Assembly (NCBI RefSeq): GCF_001742285.1
Contig: NZ_MIEK01000022.1
Location: 1 to 46,007 of the forward strand
Direction of reading: 5' to 3'
Length of the DNA stretch: 46,007 nucleotides
DNA from: Enterococcus rivorum
GTDB taxonomy: Bacteria; Bacillota; Bacilli; Lactobacillales; Enterococcaceae
Shown here: positions 1 through 6,994 of the stretch, in pieces
How the letters are laid out: the number at the start of each line of letters is the position of its first letter
Position numbering within the stretch: the first letter of the stretch is position 1
Notes under the pieces: generated by a model
Database searches by the model: none
Told to the model about the DNA's origin: nothing
What the model saw: the letters and a program-made list of their open reading frames with translations, nothing else
Position numbers and translations under genes: made by a program

Positions 1-611
1 TTAGCGAAACACATAGTTACCACGATAGTAAGTTCTCTCTAAATGATGGAGCGAAAACTTTATATATTGGAGCTAGAAAATCCAGAGTTCGTTTTCGGTT
101 CTACGATAAGGACAAAGAACAAGCGCTAAAACAAAAGTTACCAATGGACAATTTAAAAAGCTGGAAACGTACAGAAATACAGCTTAGAGACGAATACGCT
201 ACACAAATGTGTCAACAGATAGCGTTCAGCCAAAAGAGCTTAGGTAGCTTGATATTTGGGTTTTTAAAAGCCAATCTGACTTTTCACACGGAAACAGGAG
301 AACTATACCGCTCATGGCAACGATTTATCGGAAGTGTAGAACCATTGAAACTAAAAGCCACAAATGAAACCACAACATTACACGATACACAAAATTGGTT
401 AGAAACAGGTGGTGTCTTGTCTATCCTCAAAGGATTTAAATTATTAGAAGAAAACCATGCACTAGGTGATTTACAATCCGTTGAACACTTAGTACCACAA
501 TCGTTATTTAGTCGTTCCTTTAGTCAAAAACTAGTTGCTCATGTGTCTATGCTTAATCGCATTGACCTCGTCAAACAAATTCAAGACCAAACAAAAAAAG
601 CAGAGTTTTAA
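1..611 (+). CDS. Rolling-circle replication initiator / MobT-like protein, 3' part only
   Basis: The reading frame is open from base 3 and has no start in the window, so only about the last 200 residues are present. The stretch around bases 75-115 (GARKSRVRFRFYDKDKEQ) is the 'identical-strand YG-R-x-YDK' type motif common in Rep_trans replication initiators and in MobT relaxases of Tn916-like elements, and the next part has the usual 'RTEIQLRDEYA' strand. These proteins nick a single-strand origin through an active-site tyrosine; that part of the chain would lie upstream and cannot be checked. It is a different copy from the MobT-like gene near 18 kb, so the region contains pieces of more than one mobile element. 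Replication initiator and relaxase cannot be told apart from this fragment. Confidence 0.7.
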   Translation, partial: SETHSYHDSKFSLNDGAKTLYIGARKSRVRFRFYDKDKEQALKQKLPMDNLKSWKRTEIQLRDEYATQMCQQIAFSQKSLGSLIFGFLKANLTFHTETGELYRSWQRFIGSVEPLKLKATNETTTLHDTQNWLETGGVLSILKGFKLLEENHALGDLQSVEHLVPQSLFSRSFSQKLVAHVSMLNRIDLVKQIQDQTKKAEF

Positions 612-639
612 AAAATAAGAAACGAATTTCTTAGATTCT

Positions 640-801
640 AAACTCTGACCTCAACAATTAGAGTATATCATAATCTAAGAAATTCTCCAATTCAAGAAAA
701 TGGATAGGCTGACGCTTTCTTGCCCGTTACTCGTACTATTGAGTAAGCAGAGGCTTCAAACTGAGATTGCCACTATTTGATTGAATAGAATAGGAGAAAC
801 A
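640..801 (+). ncRNA. Candidate IS110 bridge RNA / structured 5' leader
   Basis: The roughly 160-190 bases before the transposase are non-coding and can fold. There is a perfect 14-base inverted repeat at 624-637 and 672-685, with an inner pairing of 642-646 with 660-664. A second hairpin has stem 727-732 / 741-746 and an 8-base loop. Known IS110 elements encode a bridge RNA in the left end, between the element edge and the transposase start; its loops pair with target and donor DNA. Position and length fit, but I could not derive target-binding or donor-binding loops, and the first hairpin could instead be the rep terminator. Confidence 0.4.
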
Positions 802-2031
802 ATGGACAGAACCAAGTATTTGTATGTTGGTATGGACATACACAAAGAGACCCATACCGCAGTATTATTGAATTACCTAGAAGAAAAGCTAGGCGAAGTA
901 AAGATTACAAATAATCTACGAGGGTTTCACAAGTTAGAAAAATACGTAACAAAACAACAAGGTGAACTGATTCCAATTTTCGGATTGGAAGACGTGACCC
1001 ATTATGGTCGGAATTTATCTATTTTTCTTTTGGATAGAGACTATCCAGTAAAAGAAGTGAATCCCTCACTTTCTTATATGGAGCGCATGAGTTATGCCAG
1101 TACGAGGAAAAATGATACATGGGATGCCCAATGTATTAGTTCTGTATTGATGAGACGTTCTCATCTTTTACCAGACGCTAACCCACAAGATTATTATTGG
1201 ACAATGCGCCATTTAGTCAATCGCAGAAATGCACTGGTAAAAGCAAGTACAAAATTAATGCAACAATTTCACGAACAGATACAAACCGCTTATCCCAATT
1301 ACAAAGGCTTTTTTACAGAGTTAGATTGTCAAACTTCATTAGCATTTTTTGAAAGTTATCCTTCACCAAACTATTTAGAGAACGTATCAGAGGATGAACT
1401 AGGGGCATTTTTAAGAGTGCCAAGTCATAATACTTGTTCAACGAATCGGGCAAGAAAAATCCTTGATTTGGTGGCACAAGAACAACTAAAAAATTTAGAT
1501 TACCAACAAGAACGTGATTATCTTGTACAAAGTATTGCTCAACAAATTCGATTCATTTTACGAGAAATTGAAAGCATTGAGCAATTAGAAAAGAAAATGT
1601 ATGCAGAATTAGGCTATCAATTAGAAACAATACCAGGGATAAATACAGTGACAGCCTGTGCATTGGTAGCCCATGTAGGAGATATTCATCGGTTCACCAG
1701 TCCGCACAAGTTAGCGAATTATGCTGGGGTCGCTCCTTTACATTTTGGTTCAGCAGGAAAAGGGAAAGACGTACAAAATAAAAGCCAAGGAAACAGACAT
1801 TTATACTCTACTCTTTATTTCCTAGCGATACAGCAAATCTATCTCACGAATAAAGGAGAAGCAAGAAATCCAGTTTATCGTGCTTACTTTGAGAAAAAAA
1901 TATCCGAGGGGAAAACCAAAATACAAGCCTTAATCTGCATTATGCGAAAATTAATTCGAGTAATCTATGCCATGATGAAGAAAAAAGTGGTGTATGAACT
2001 CCCTGTACTAAAAACAGTAGCGGCAAGCTAA
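802..2031 (+). CDS. IS110-family DEDD transposase
   Basis: A 409-residue transposase that cuts and rejoins DNA for IS110 insertion using a RuvC-like domain and a C-terminal Transposase_20 domain. The RuvC-like DEDD residues are visible as D12 (GMDIHK), E63 (GLEDVTHYG) and D105/D108 (KNDTWDAQ). The C-terminal domain begins near the 'IPGINTVTACALVAHVGD' helix-hairpin-helix-like segment and includes GSAGKGKDVQNKSQGNR, where the catalytic serine of the family is expected. The start is taken at ATG 802 because AGGAG (792-796) is well spaced from it and the N-terminus then matches the family; an upstream TTG at 781 would add seven residues without a ribosome site. Length is normal, so the gene looks intact. 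Confidence 0.93.
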   Translation: MDRTKYLYVGMDIHKETHTAVLLNYLEEKLGEVKITNNLRGFHKLEKYVTKQQGELIPIFGLEDVTHYGRNLSIFLLDRDYPVKEVNPSLSYMERMSYASTRKNDTWDAQCISSVLMRRSHLLPDANPQDYYWTMRHLVNRRNALVKASTKLMQQFHEQIQTAYPNYKGFFTELDCQTSLAFFESYPSPNYLENVSEDELGAFLRVPSHNTCSTNRARKILDLVAQEQLKNLDYQQERDYLVQSIAQQIRFILREIESIEQLEKKMYAELGYQLETIPGINTVTACALVAHVGDIHRFTSPHKLANYAGVAPLHFGSAGKGKDVQNKSQGNRHLYSTLYFLAIQQIYLTNKGEARNPVYRAYFEKKISEGKTKIQALICIMRKLIRVIYAMMKKKVVYELPVLKTVAAS

Positions 2032-2037
2032 GAAATT

Positions 2038-2082
2038 TGTGTTAGAATGTTGGTAAAACAATGTTCTAACACATTATTTTAG
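2038..2082 (+). terminator. Rho-independent terminator of the IS110 transposase
   Basis: A perfect 10-bp stem (2038-2047 with 2064-2073) is followed by a T-rich run, seven bases after the transposase stop codon. It would also prevent read-through into the toxin fragment downstream. Confidence 0.75.
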
Positions 2083-2501
2083 AAGTATATTTCAGCCCAA
2101 AGAAAGCTAGTGGGGCTGGTGGATTAGGTTCAGGAAATATTGGGGACTTTAGTAATTTACAAGGTACTAGTATAGACGATATTTTGTCTAGAATTCCTAA
2201 AGAAGCCAATAAACGAGTATTAACACCTCAGCCAGGAAAAGTAACAGAAGGATTTGAATATACATGGAAAACTTCTGAGGGAGCAAAAATGACTGTCAGA
2301 GTTCATGGACCAGATGCATCAGCACCAGCAGGAAGTAATGCTGCAAATGATTGGGTTGTGAGGGTACAACAAGGTAAAAAATATTTAGATCCTATATCAG
2401 GAGAATTTCAACCACCTGGAATTTCAAGGCCTAATAGTGAATTTTATAATGAGGAACTTATAAACAATACTAATATTCCAATTCAAGCACCAAAAAAATA
2501 G
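2070..2501 (+). CDS. 5'-truncated polymorphic toxin with toxin-30 (Ntox30)-like C-terminal domain
   Basis: The frame is open from about 2070 to 2501 and carries a toxin tip without its N-terminal delivery domain. The linker GSGNIGDFSNLQGTS and the domain SRIPKEANKRVLTPQPGK ... TVRVHGPDASAPAGSNA ... WVVRVQQGKKYLDP match what I know of polymorphic toxin type 30, a predicted RNase-type effector. The conserved HGPDxSAPxGSNA segment is complete. There is no good ATG or ribosome site (an internal TTG lies at 2184), and the IS110 terminator is just upstream, so expression is doubtful. Most likely it is an orphan C-terminal cassette or was cut off by the IS110 insertion. The gene that follows 17 bases later is the expected position for its immunity gene. 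Confidence 0.75.
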   Translation, partial: HIILEVYFSPKKASGAGGLGSGNIGDFSNLQGTSIDDILSRIPKEANKRVLTPQPGKVTEGFEYTWKTSEGAKMTVRVHGPDASAPAGSNAANDWVVRVQQGKKYLDPISGEFQPPGISRPNSEFYNEELINNTNIPIQAPKK

Positions 2502-2518
2502 AAGAAGGAGGAATCTAA

Positions 2519-2941
2519 ATGGACTGGTTAAGTATCTTAAAAGATTCAGAAAAAAGTAAGAATGATAAATTAGAAGCGATAGGTTATATCAGAGATATTT
2601 TAGATTATGGTGGCGAATCAGATGATCAAGCTACAAAAATAATTGATGATTTAGCCGTTCAAGCTACACTACAAAATGATGATGATATTAAAGAATCAAT
2701 ACTGGATGCAATGCTAGAAGGGTCAAAAGCTCCGTCTGTTGAAAAATCAATTAATTTGACTCCAATCATCAAACATTTAAATGAATTTAATGATGAATGT
2801 TTGAGCTATATATTAAGTATGCTTGGAAATTCAGGAAATATAAAATACAGACCAATTATTGAGTTATACAAAGATAAATCTAGGCTAGAAGAAGATGTTC
2901 AAGAAGCATTATCAGAACTGGATTATCGAATAAGAAAATAA
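2519..2941 (+). CDS. Probable immunity protein for the toxin-30-like domain (Imm30-like)
   Basis: A 140-residue acidic, all-helical protein with no signal peptide or membrane segment. It reads as short paired helices of the HEAT-like kind, resembling family Imm30. It starts at ATG 2519 behind a strong AGGAGGA ribosome site, 17 bases after the toxin stop, which is the standard toxin-then-immunity order. The predicted role is to bind and block the toxin tip in the cytoplasm. The family assignment is from memory of sequence style; the functional call rests mainly on position. Confidence 0.6.
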   Translation: MDWLSILKDSEKSKNDKLEAIGYIRDILDYGGESDDQATKIIDDLAVQATLQNDDDIKESILDAMLEGSKAPSVEKSINLTPIIKHLNEFNDECLSYILSMLGNSGNIKYRPIIELYKDKSRLEEDVQEALSELDYRIRK

Positions 2942-2990
2942 AAAAGGCGCTTTATCACTAATCAAGTTGCCAAGGGTTACGTGCTTTTTA
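2942..2990 (+). repeat. Cassette-tail repeat, copy 1 (internally deleted)
   Basis: The sequence right after this immunity gene (AAAAAGGCGCTTTATCAC followed by TAATCAAG) is also found after the barstar-like gene at 6895-6960. A diverged form lies at 7199-7290. In copy 1 the middle part between CTTTATCAC and TAATCAAG is missing. It marks the 3' edge of a toxin/immunity cassette. Confidence 0.6.
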
Positions 2991-4462
2991 TGCACAGTGA
3001 TTCAGATATGAAGCGTAAAGTTATTGAAACAGTATTGGTGAGTCAACACCCACGGATACTGTTTTTTTGTATTACCAATAGTAGCACGTGTAACCCAAGT
3101 TCAGGAACATTTGATATCGCAAAAATGGATATGCGTTGGGCGAAGCCAATTACGGATAATTGGAAAAAGCGGGAACAAAGAATCAAAACAGCCAAAGCGA
3201 AAGAAGCAAAACAAAAGATTTCAAAGCTGGATGGCTATACCATAGAAGTTTATGATCTAGGAAATGGTGAAAAGTTATTTATCATCAAAAAAGGCGAGAA
3301 AATTATTTCTCGGAAAAGCAAACCAGACTTGTATGATATCTTAGACGATTACAAAGACTACTTGCCAAAAGAGAGAGCAAAAGTAAAAAAACTTAAAATA
3401 ATGAAATTTGAAGCGCCACTAATCGTACCAGCAGGTAAAGGAATCGATTTAATTGGAAAAATCGGTCAGATTAGCCAAGGGCTTGGCAACTTAGGAATTG
3501 GTAAAGATATACTTGATAAAATCAATGATGTGACAGTTTGGCAAGCAAATAGACGAGTTAAAGAAATAAAAGATTCAAAAGAAAAATTGCCTCAACAAGG
3601 CTTAGTAACTGGAGGAGTGGAAGGAGCTCCACCTGTAGATGCAGGGAAACAAGGGAAACACCAGGAAGGACATAGAAATAATGAACAATCTTTAGAAGAC
3701 AAATCAACATGGATAGATGGAGAAAATGGTGTTCGAGAAACACAAGAGGCTTGGCAAAAAGGAGATTGGGCTGATGGACGTGAGGGCACTGTGAAAGAAT
3801 ATGATTCAGGAGAAGTAGTTGGTAGTGACGGAGTAACGACTGAAATTGTAGTTCATATCGACGGAAAAGGGAACATCCATGGATATCCTAAAATACCCAA
3901 AGAAATACGAGGAGGAAACTTAATGAACGCAAATGAACAAGCGATTAATTTTGTAAAAAGAAGTTTGAAAGAAGGGGACTATGGATATGTCTTAAGAAAA
4001 TATGTATACAGCGATGAATGGGATGAACATTTATTAAAAAATATGGAAGGAATAGTGTTTAAACCGTCAGGCAGTTTTGATTATACTAGATGCTTTTCTT
4101 ATATGTTTATGGAAGACATTAAATTATCCAACCCTTTTTTTACAATAGAAGCAAAGAATGAAGTTATGGAACGTGGTTATATAGAATATATTGGGTTAAA
4201 GATATCAGCAATAAGTCCGTTTTTTACGCTTAGAAAAGCACAATATCAAAAACCTAAAGAAGGTATAACTCTAGATATAATCGATTTAACAGAATTTAAA
4301 AATAAAAAGTTAGAAAAAAAATATACAGAACTAATAGAAGTTTTAACTGAACAAAAACTGATTTTGGTCAACAGAGAAGAATTAAAGAAAGTTCCTTTAG
4401 ACATTCCTTTGGAAAACTATGAACCAGAAGAAGTAACATATTTAAGCTATCTATTTGAATAA
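2981..4462 (+). CDS. LXG-type toxin C-terminal fragment fused in frame to its immunity protein (cassette A)
   Basis: This is one uninterrupted 493-codon frame. The first ~38 codons (to about 3097) span a terminator and are unlikely to be translated. LXG-toxin linker sequence begins at 3098 (SSGTFDIAKMDMRWAKP). After the linker come 'GEKLFIIKKGEKIISRK' and a glycine-rich hinge, then a toxin tip with KQGKHQEGH, ENGVRETQEAW, and DGVTTEI ... IDGKGNIHGYP. The KxKHxxGH start recalls BECR-fold RNase toxins such as type 50, but I cannot assign the family firmly. There is no toxin stop codon: the frame runs through a GAGGAGG ribosome site (3909-3915) into the immunity gene at 3923. In the paralogous cassette the toxin stops before its immunity start. 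The LXG N-terminus is absent. Confidence 0.65.
   Translation: MLFMHSDSDMKRKVIETVLVSQHPRILFFCITNSSTCNPSSGTFDIAKMDMRWAKPITDNWKKREQRIKTAKAKEAKQKISKLDGYTIEVYDLGNGEKLFIIKKGEKIISRKSKPDLYDILDDYKDYLPKERAKVKKLKIMKFEAPLIVPAGKGIDLIGKIGQISQGLGNLGIGKDILDKINDVTVWQANRRVKEIKDSKEKLPQQGLVTGGVEGAPPVDAGKQGKHQEGHRNNEQSLEDKSTWIDGENGVRETQEAWQKGDWADGREGTVKEYDSGEVVGSDGVTTEIVVHIDGKGNIHGYPKIPKEIRGGNLMNANEQAINFVKRSLKEGDYGYVLRKYVYSDEWDEHLLKNMEGIVFKPSGSFDYTRCFSYMFMEDIKLSNPFFTIEAKNEVMERGYIEYIGLKISAISPFFTLRKAQYQKPKEGITLDIIDLTEFKNKKLEKKYTELIEVLTEQKLILVNREELKKVPLDIPLENYEPEEVTYLSYLFE
3028..3068 (+). terminator. Intrinsic terminator upstream of toxin cassette A
   Basis: An 8-bp stem (3028-3035 with 3056-3063), with an inner GGTG/CACC pairing, is followed by a run of seven T. 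It separates the toxin-30 module from the next toxin fragment, so the latter has no visible promoter. Confidence 0.75.
3098..3754 (+). repeat. Long direct repeat, copy 1 (LXG linker plus toxin N-terminal half)
   Basis: This is nearly identical to 4792-5449. I see only scattered substitutions, plus one extra A in the second copy. The repeat ends inside the toxin tip at the 'EAW' codons, after which the two copies diverge. Confidence 0.9.
3923..4462 (+). CDS. Immunity protein of cassette A (internal start within the fused frame)
   Basis: A 179-residue protein starting at ATG 3923, seven bases after a consensus GAGGAGG ribosome site, so it can be made on its own although it lies in the same frame as the toxin. 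It has exactly the same length as the protein at 5621-6160. The N-terminal two-thirds differ at many positions from that paralogue, while the last ~50 residues (KKYTELIEVLTEQ ... YLSYLFE) are identical. Neither copy has a membrane segment. I do not recognise the family; the immunity role is inferred from position behind a toxin tip. Confidence 0.65.
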   Translation: MNANEQAINFVKRSLKEGDYGYVLRKYVYSDEWDEHLLKNMEGIVFKPSGSFDYTRCFSYMFMEDIKLSNPFFTIEAKNEVMERGYIEYIGLKISAISPFFTLRKAQYQKPKEGITLDIIDLTEFKNKKLEKKYTELIEVLTEQKLILVNREELKKVPLDIPLENYEPEEVTYLSYLFE

Positions 4463-4472
4463 AAGTAATTAG

Positions 4473-4508
4473 AACAACACTTGTCTTAAAATGATGAGTG
4501 TTGTTTTA
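4473..4508 (+). terminator. Intrinsic terminator after immunity gene A
   Basis: A perfect 9-bp stem, AACAACACT (4473-4481) with AGTGTTGTT (4497-4505), is followed by T residues. The same hairpin with one G-T pair recurs after the second immunity gene at 6171-6205. In both places the next cassette begins within ten bases of its end. Confidence 0.85.
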
Positions 4509-4513
4509 ATAAA

Positions 4514-5608
4514 ATGGTTGCAACAGGCATTGATCCTTATACTGGAAGAAAATTAGCCGGTTAAGGAATCTAGCAATTCAAGACCTCATCTCGAAAGAGG
4601 AAAAGTGGAACCCACGCTTAGAAAGACGCTATGAAAATGCCATGATGGCGGTGCAGAAGCTAGAAGAGCGAATTCAGAAACTCCATGCGTTCAATGCTTC
4701 TTCTGCTAGTATTTTTTCGGAATATGAATCCTGTTTAGCGCAACTAAACACTGGCATATCCGCGATTGCTAATAGTGGTGCATGGAACGCCAGTTCAGGA
4801 ACATTTGATATCGCAAAAATGGATATGCGTTGGGCGAAGCCAATTACGGATAATTGGAAAAAACGGGAACAAAGAATCAAAACAGCCAAAGCGAAAGAAG
4901 CAAAACAAAAGATTTCAAAGCTGGATGGCTATACCATAGAAGTTTATGAGCTAGAAAATGGTGAAAAGTTATTTATCATCAAAAAAGGCGAGAAAATTAT
5001 TTCTCGGAAAAGCAAACCAGACTTGTATGATATCTTAGATGACTACAAAGACTACTTGCCAAAAGAGAGAGTAAAAGTAAAAAAACTTAAAATAATGAAA
5101 TTTGAAGCGCCACTAATCGTACCAGTAGGTAAAGGAATCGATTTAATTGGAAAAATCGGTCAGATTAGCCAAGGGCTTGGCAAACTTAGGAATTGGTAAA
5201 GATATACTTGATAAAATCAATGATGTGACAGTTTGGCAAGCAAATAAACGAGTTAAAGAAATAAAAGATTCAAAAGAAAAGTTGCCTCAACAAGGCTTAG
5301 TAACTGGAGGAGTGGAAGGAGCTCCACCTGTAGATGCAGGGAAACAAGGGAAACACCAGGAAGGACATAGAAATAATGAACAATCTTTAGAAGACAAATC
5401 AACATGGATAGATGGAGAAAATGGTGTTCGAGAAACACAAGAGGCTTGGGAAAAAGGTAGGTGGGCTGAGAATAGAGAAGGAACCGTTAAAGAATATGAT
5501 ACAGGCAGAGTAATTGGTAGTGATGGTGTCACAACTGAAATAAAGGTTCATATTGATGGGAAAGGGAACATCCATGGATGTCCTAAAATACCACCAAAAG
5601 AGGAGTAA
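4514..5608 (+). pseudogene. Chimeric, frameshifted LXG-type toxin fragment (cassette B)
   Basis: There are three joined parts. At 4514-4564 lies a 16-codon stub, VATGIDPYTGRKLAG, then a stop; it is the pre-toxin 'TG' motif also seen at 6212. From about 4563 there is an open LXG-domain tail (KWNPRLERRYENAMMAVQKL ...) leading into the linker shared with cassette A. At about 5180 one extra A (GGCAAACTT against GGCAACTT in cassette A) shifts the frame: the first frame ends at 5199 and the toxin tip continues in another frame to 5608. The tip matches cassette A in its first half and diverges in the second (for example GNIHGCP instead of GNIHGYP). A pseudogene is the simplest reading; programmed frameshifting is not supported by any slippery motif that I can see. 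Confidence 0.8.
4792..5449 (+). repeat. Long direct repeat, copy 2
   Basis: Partner of 3098-3754, offset by 1694 bases, or 1695 after the single-base insertion near 5180. The homology gives a ready substrate for recombination between cassettes. Confidence 0.9.
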
Positions 5609-5620
5609 GGAGATAACGAG

Positions 5621-6160
5621 ATGAATAGTAATGAAAGAGCAATTAATTTTGTGAACAGAAGTTTACGATCAGGCGATTATGGATATGTATTGAGAAAATA
5701 CGTCAAGGGTAACGAGTGGAATACGTATCTATTAAATAATATGGAAGGCATTATTTTTAAACCTAGAACGAGTTTTGAATATGCAAGGTGTTTCTCATAT
5801 TATTTTTATGAGGACATTGATTTGAAAAATTCTTTTTTTTCAGAAGAAGCAACGAAAGAAATAATCAAGCGTGGATATATAGAGTTTATTAGTTTGCAAA
5901 TCTCAGCAATAAGTCCGTTTTTCATCATTAAAAAAGCACAGTATCTAACACCTAAAGAGGGGGAAACGCTGGATATAATAGAGTTAGAAGAGTTCCAAAA
6001 TACAGCACTCGAAAAAAAATATACAGAACTAATAGAAGTTTTAACTGAACAAAAACTGATTTTGGTCAATAGAGAAGAGTTAAAAAAAGTTCCTTTAGAT
6101 ATTCCTTTGGAAAACTATGAACCAGAAGAAGTAACATATTTAAGCTATCTATTTGAATAA
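5621..6160 (+). CDS. Immunity protein of cassette B
   Basis: A 179-residue protein, ATG at 5621, 12 bases after the toxin-tip stop and behind an AAGGAGATAA ribosome site. It aligns along its full length with the cassette A immunity protein. The N-terminal part is diverged (for example YVLRKYVKGNEWNTYLLNN against YVLRKYVYSDEWDEHLLKN) and the C-terminal ~50 residues are identical, a mosaic suggesting exchange of specificity regions between conserved ends. It remains intact although its toxin is frameshifted, which fits retention for protection against siblings' toxins. Family not recognised. Confidence 0.65.
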   Translation: MNSNERAINFVNRSLRSGDYGYVLRKYVKGNEWNTYLLNNMEGIIFKPRTSFEYARCFSYYFYEDIDLKNSFFSEEATKEIIKRGYIEFISLQISAISPFFIIKKAQYLTPKEGETLDIIELEEFQNTALEKKYTELIEVLTEQKLILVNREELKKVPLDIPLENYEPEEVTYLSYLFE

Positions 6161-6170
6161 AATTACTTAG

Positions 6171-6207
6171 AACAACGCTTGTCTTAAAATGATGAGTGTT
6201 GTTTTAA
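6171..6207 (+). terminator. Intrinsic terminator after immunity gene B
   Basis: Stem AACAACGCT (6171-6179) with AGTGTTGTT (6195-6203), one G-T pair, then T residues. It is a copy of the hairpin at 4473-4508. Confidence 0.8.
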
Positions 6208-6211
6208 TAAT

Positions 6212-6577
6212 ATGCTTGTAACAGGGATTGATCCTTATACTGGAAGAAAATTAACTGATTGGGAGATTGCACAAGCTAAGTCACTAGCTATTTCAACAGC
6301 AGTAGCCCCCGCGTATCAAGCGGTAGTCCTTGGAATGCTCGCATCAAAAATAGAAAATTATGTTCCTTGTGGGCAAATAGGAGGAGATATTTATCAAAAT
6401 ACTACCAAACTTTTGCCAGAAGTTCTAGGAAGAGTGTGGCGTGAAGCTGATGTAGGTTTAATAGGAGATATGTCACGAGCGAAGCAATCTGGAACAAAAT
6501 TACTTTACTCAAATGATGGATTGCTCTATATAACAACGGACCATTACAAAACAATGCATTTTATTGGTAGTTATTAG
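6212..6577 (+). CDS. Barnase-like ribonuclease toxin tip, N-terminally truncated
   Basis: A 121-residue fragment that begins with the pre-toxin motif VTGIDPYTGRKL and ends in a barnase-type (N1/T1 family) RNase fold. It carries IGGDIYQN, LGRVWREAD with the catalytic glutamate E78, KLLYSNDGLLYITTDHYKT with the catalytic histidine H111, and K96 where barnase has R87. The N-terminal helices of classic barnase, which carry its K27, have no clear counterpart. The function would be cytoplasmic RNA degradation after delivery by a full-length LXG toxin. The gene has no ribosome site and starts four bases after a terminator, so it looks like an unexpressed donor cassette. A barstar-like inhibitor follows 23 bases later. 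Confidence 0.85.
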   Translation: MLVTGIDPYTGRKLTDWEIAQAKSLAISTAVAPAYQAVVLGMLASKIENYVPCGQIGGDIYQNTTKLLPEVLGRVWREADVGLIGDMSRAKQSGTKLLYSNDGLLYITTDHYKTMHFIGSY

Positions 6578-6600
6578 AAATTATTAGGAGTGAAAATAAT

Positions 6601-6894
6601 ATGTGCGATTCAGTAAAAAAAGATATTACGATAGATTTAAAAGGAGTATCAACTAAAGAAAAGTTACAAATTTTATTAAAACAAAATCTTGATTTCCCTG
6701 ATTATTATGGAGAAAACTGGGATGCTTTTTGGGATACTATAACGGGGTTAGTTGAATTGCCAGAGAAAATTACATTCGAACATTGGTTAGACATAGAAAA
6801 GACTATTACAATTGAAGCAAATACATTAAAAGAGATGCTTAATAACTTCAATAAAAAATATCCTATGATGAAATCAGAAGTAACATATAAATAA
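6601..6894 (+). CDS. Barstar-like ribonuclease inhibitor (immunity protein)
   Basis: A 97-residue protein starting at ATG 6601, behind AGGAG at 6585-6590. The segment LDFPDYYGENWDAFWDTITGLVELP matches the barstar helix and loop that plug the barnase active site (YYGENxDAxWD, including the two key aspartates). The predicted role is neutralising the barnase-like toxin immediately upstream. Length is close to barstar (about 90 residues) and the gene looks intact. Confidence 0.9.
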   Translation: MCDSVKKDITIDLKGVSTKEKLQILLKQNLDFPDYYGENWDAFWDTITGLVELPEKITFEHWLDIEKTITIEANTLKEMLNNFNKKYPMMKSEVTYK

Positions 6895-6994
6895 AAAAGG
6901 CACTTTATCACATGACTGGTAATCGAGTGATAAAGCCTTGACTAGCAAGCGTGAACTCACTAATCAAGGTGGCAGTAGCTAACAAACGCTAGCT
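6895..6994 (+). repeat. Cassette-tail repeat, copy 2, ending in a terminator
   Basis: Immediately after the barstar-like gene lies AAAAAAGGCACTTTATCAC, whose CTTTATCAC (6902-6910) pairs with GTGATAAAG (6926-6934). Then come GACTAGCAAG and CACTAATCAAGG, the latter shared with the tail at 2941. A small hairpin, AGCTA/TAGCT near 6973-6990, with a run of seven T ends the block. Confidence 0.6.

Larger units (their letters stand above)
612..2085 (+). mobile_element. IS110-family insertion sequence (boundaries approximate)
   Basis: A single DEDD transposase gene is flanked by about 190 bases of structured non-coding DNA on the left and a short tail on the right. No terminal inverted repeats are visible, as expected for IS110. 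The left end must lie between the rep stop codon (611) and the transposase start (802). The right end probably lies close to base 2085, after the terminator hairpin and before the toxin-encoding sequence. The exact core dinucleotide cannot be assigned without an empty site or a second copy. The element sits directly upstream of a 5'-truncated toxin gene. Confidence 0.7.

Noticed and set aside
3558-3789. Minus-strand open frames opposite the toxin repeats
   Set aside because: They occur at the same place in both repeat copies because the DNA is repeated. They are leucine/proline-rich shadow translations without ribosome sites.
5165-5190. Programmed ribosomal frameshift in cassette B
   Set aside because: There is no X-XXY-YYZ slippery heptamer with a following pseudoknot, and copy A encodes the same region in one frame without the extra base.
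5147-5608. Separate gene starting with ATG 5147 (toxin tip B)
   Set aside because: Its first codons are the out-of-frame linker of the same toxin. The frame only becomes homologous to cassette A after the single-base insertion, so this is the second half of a frameshifted gene.
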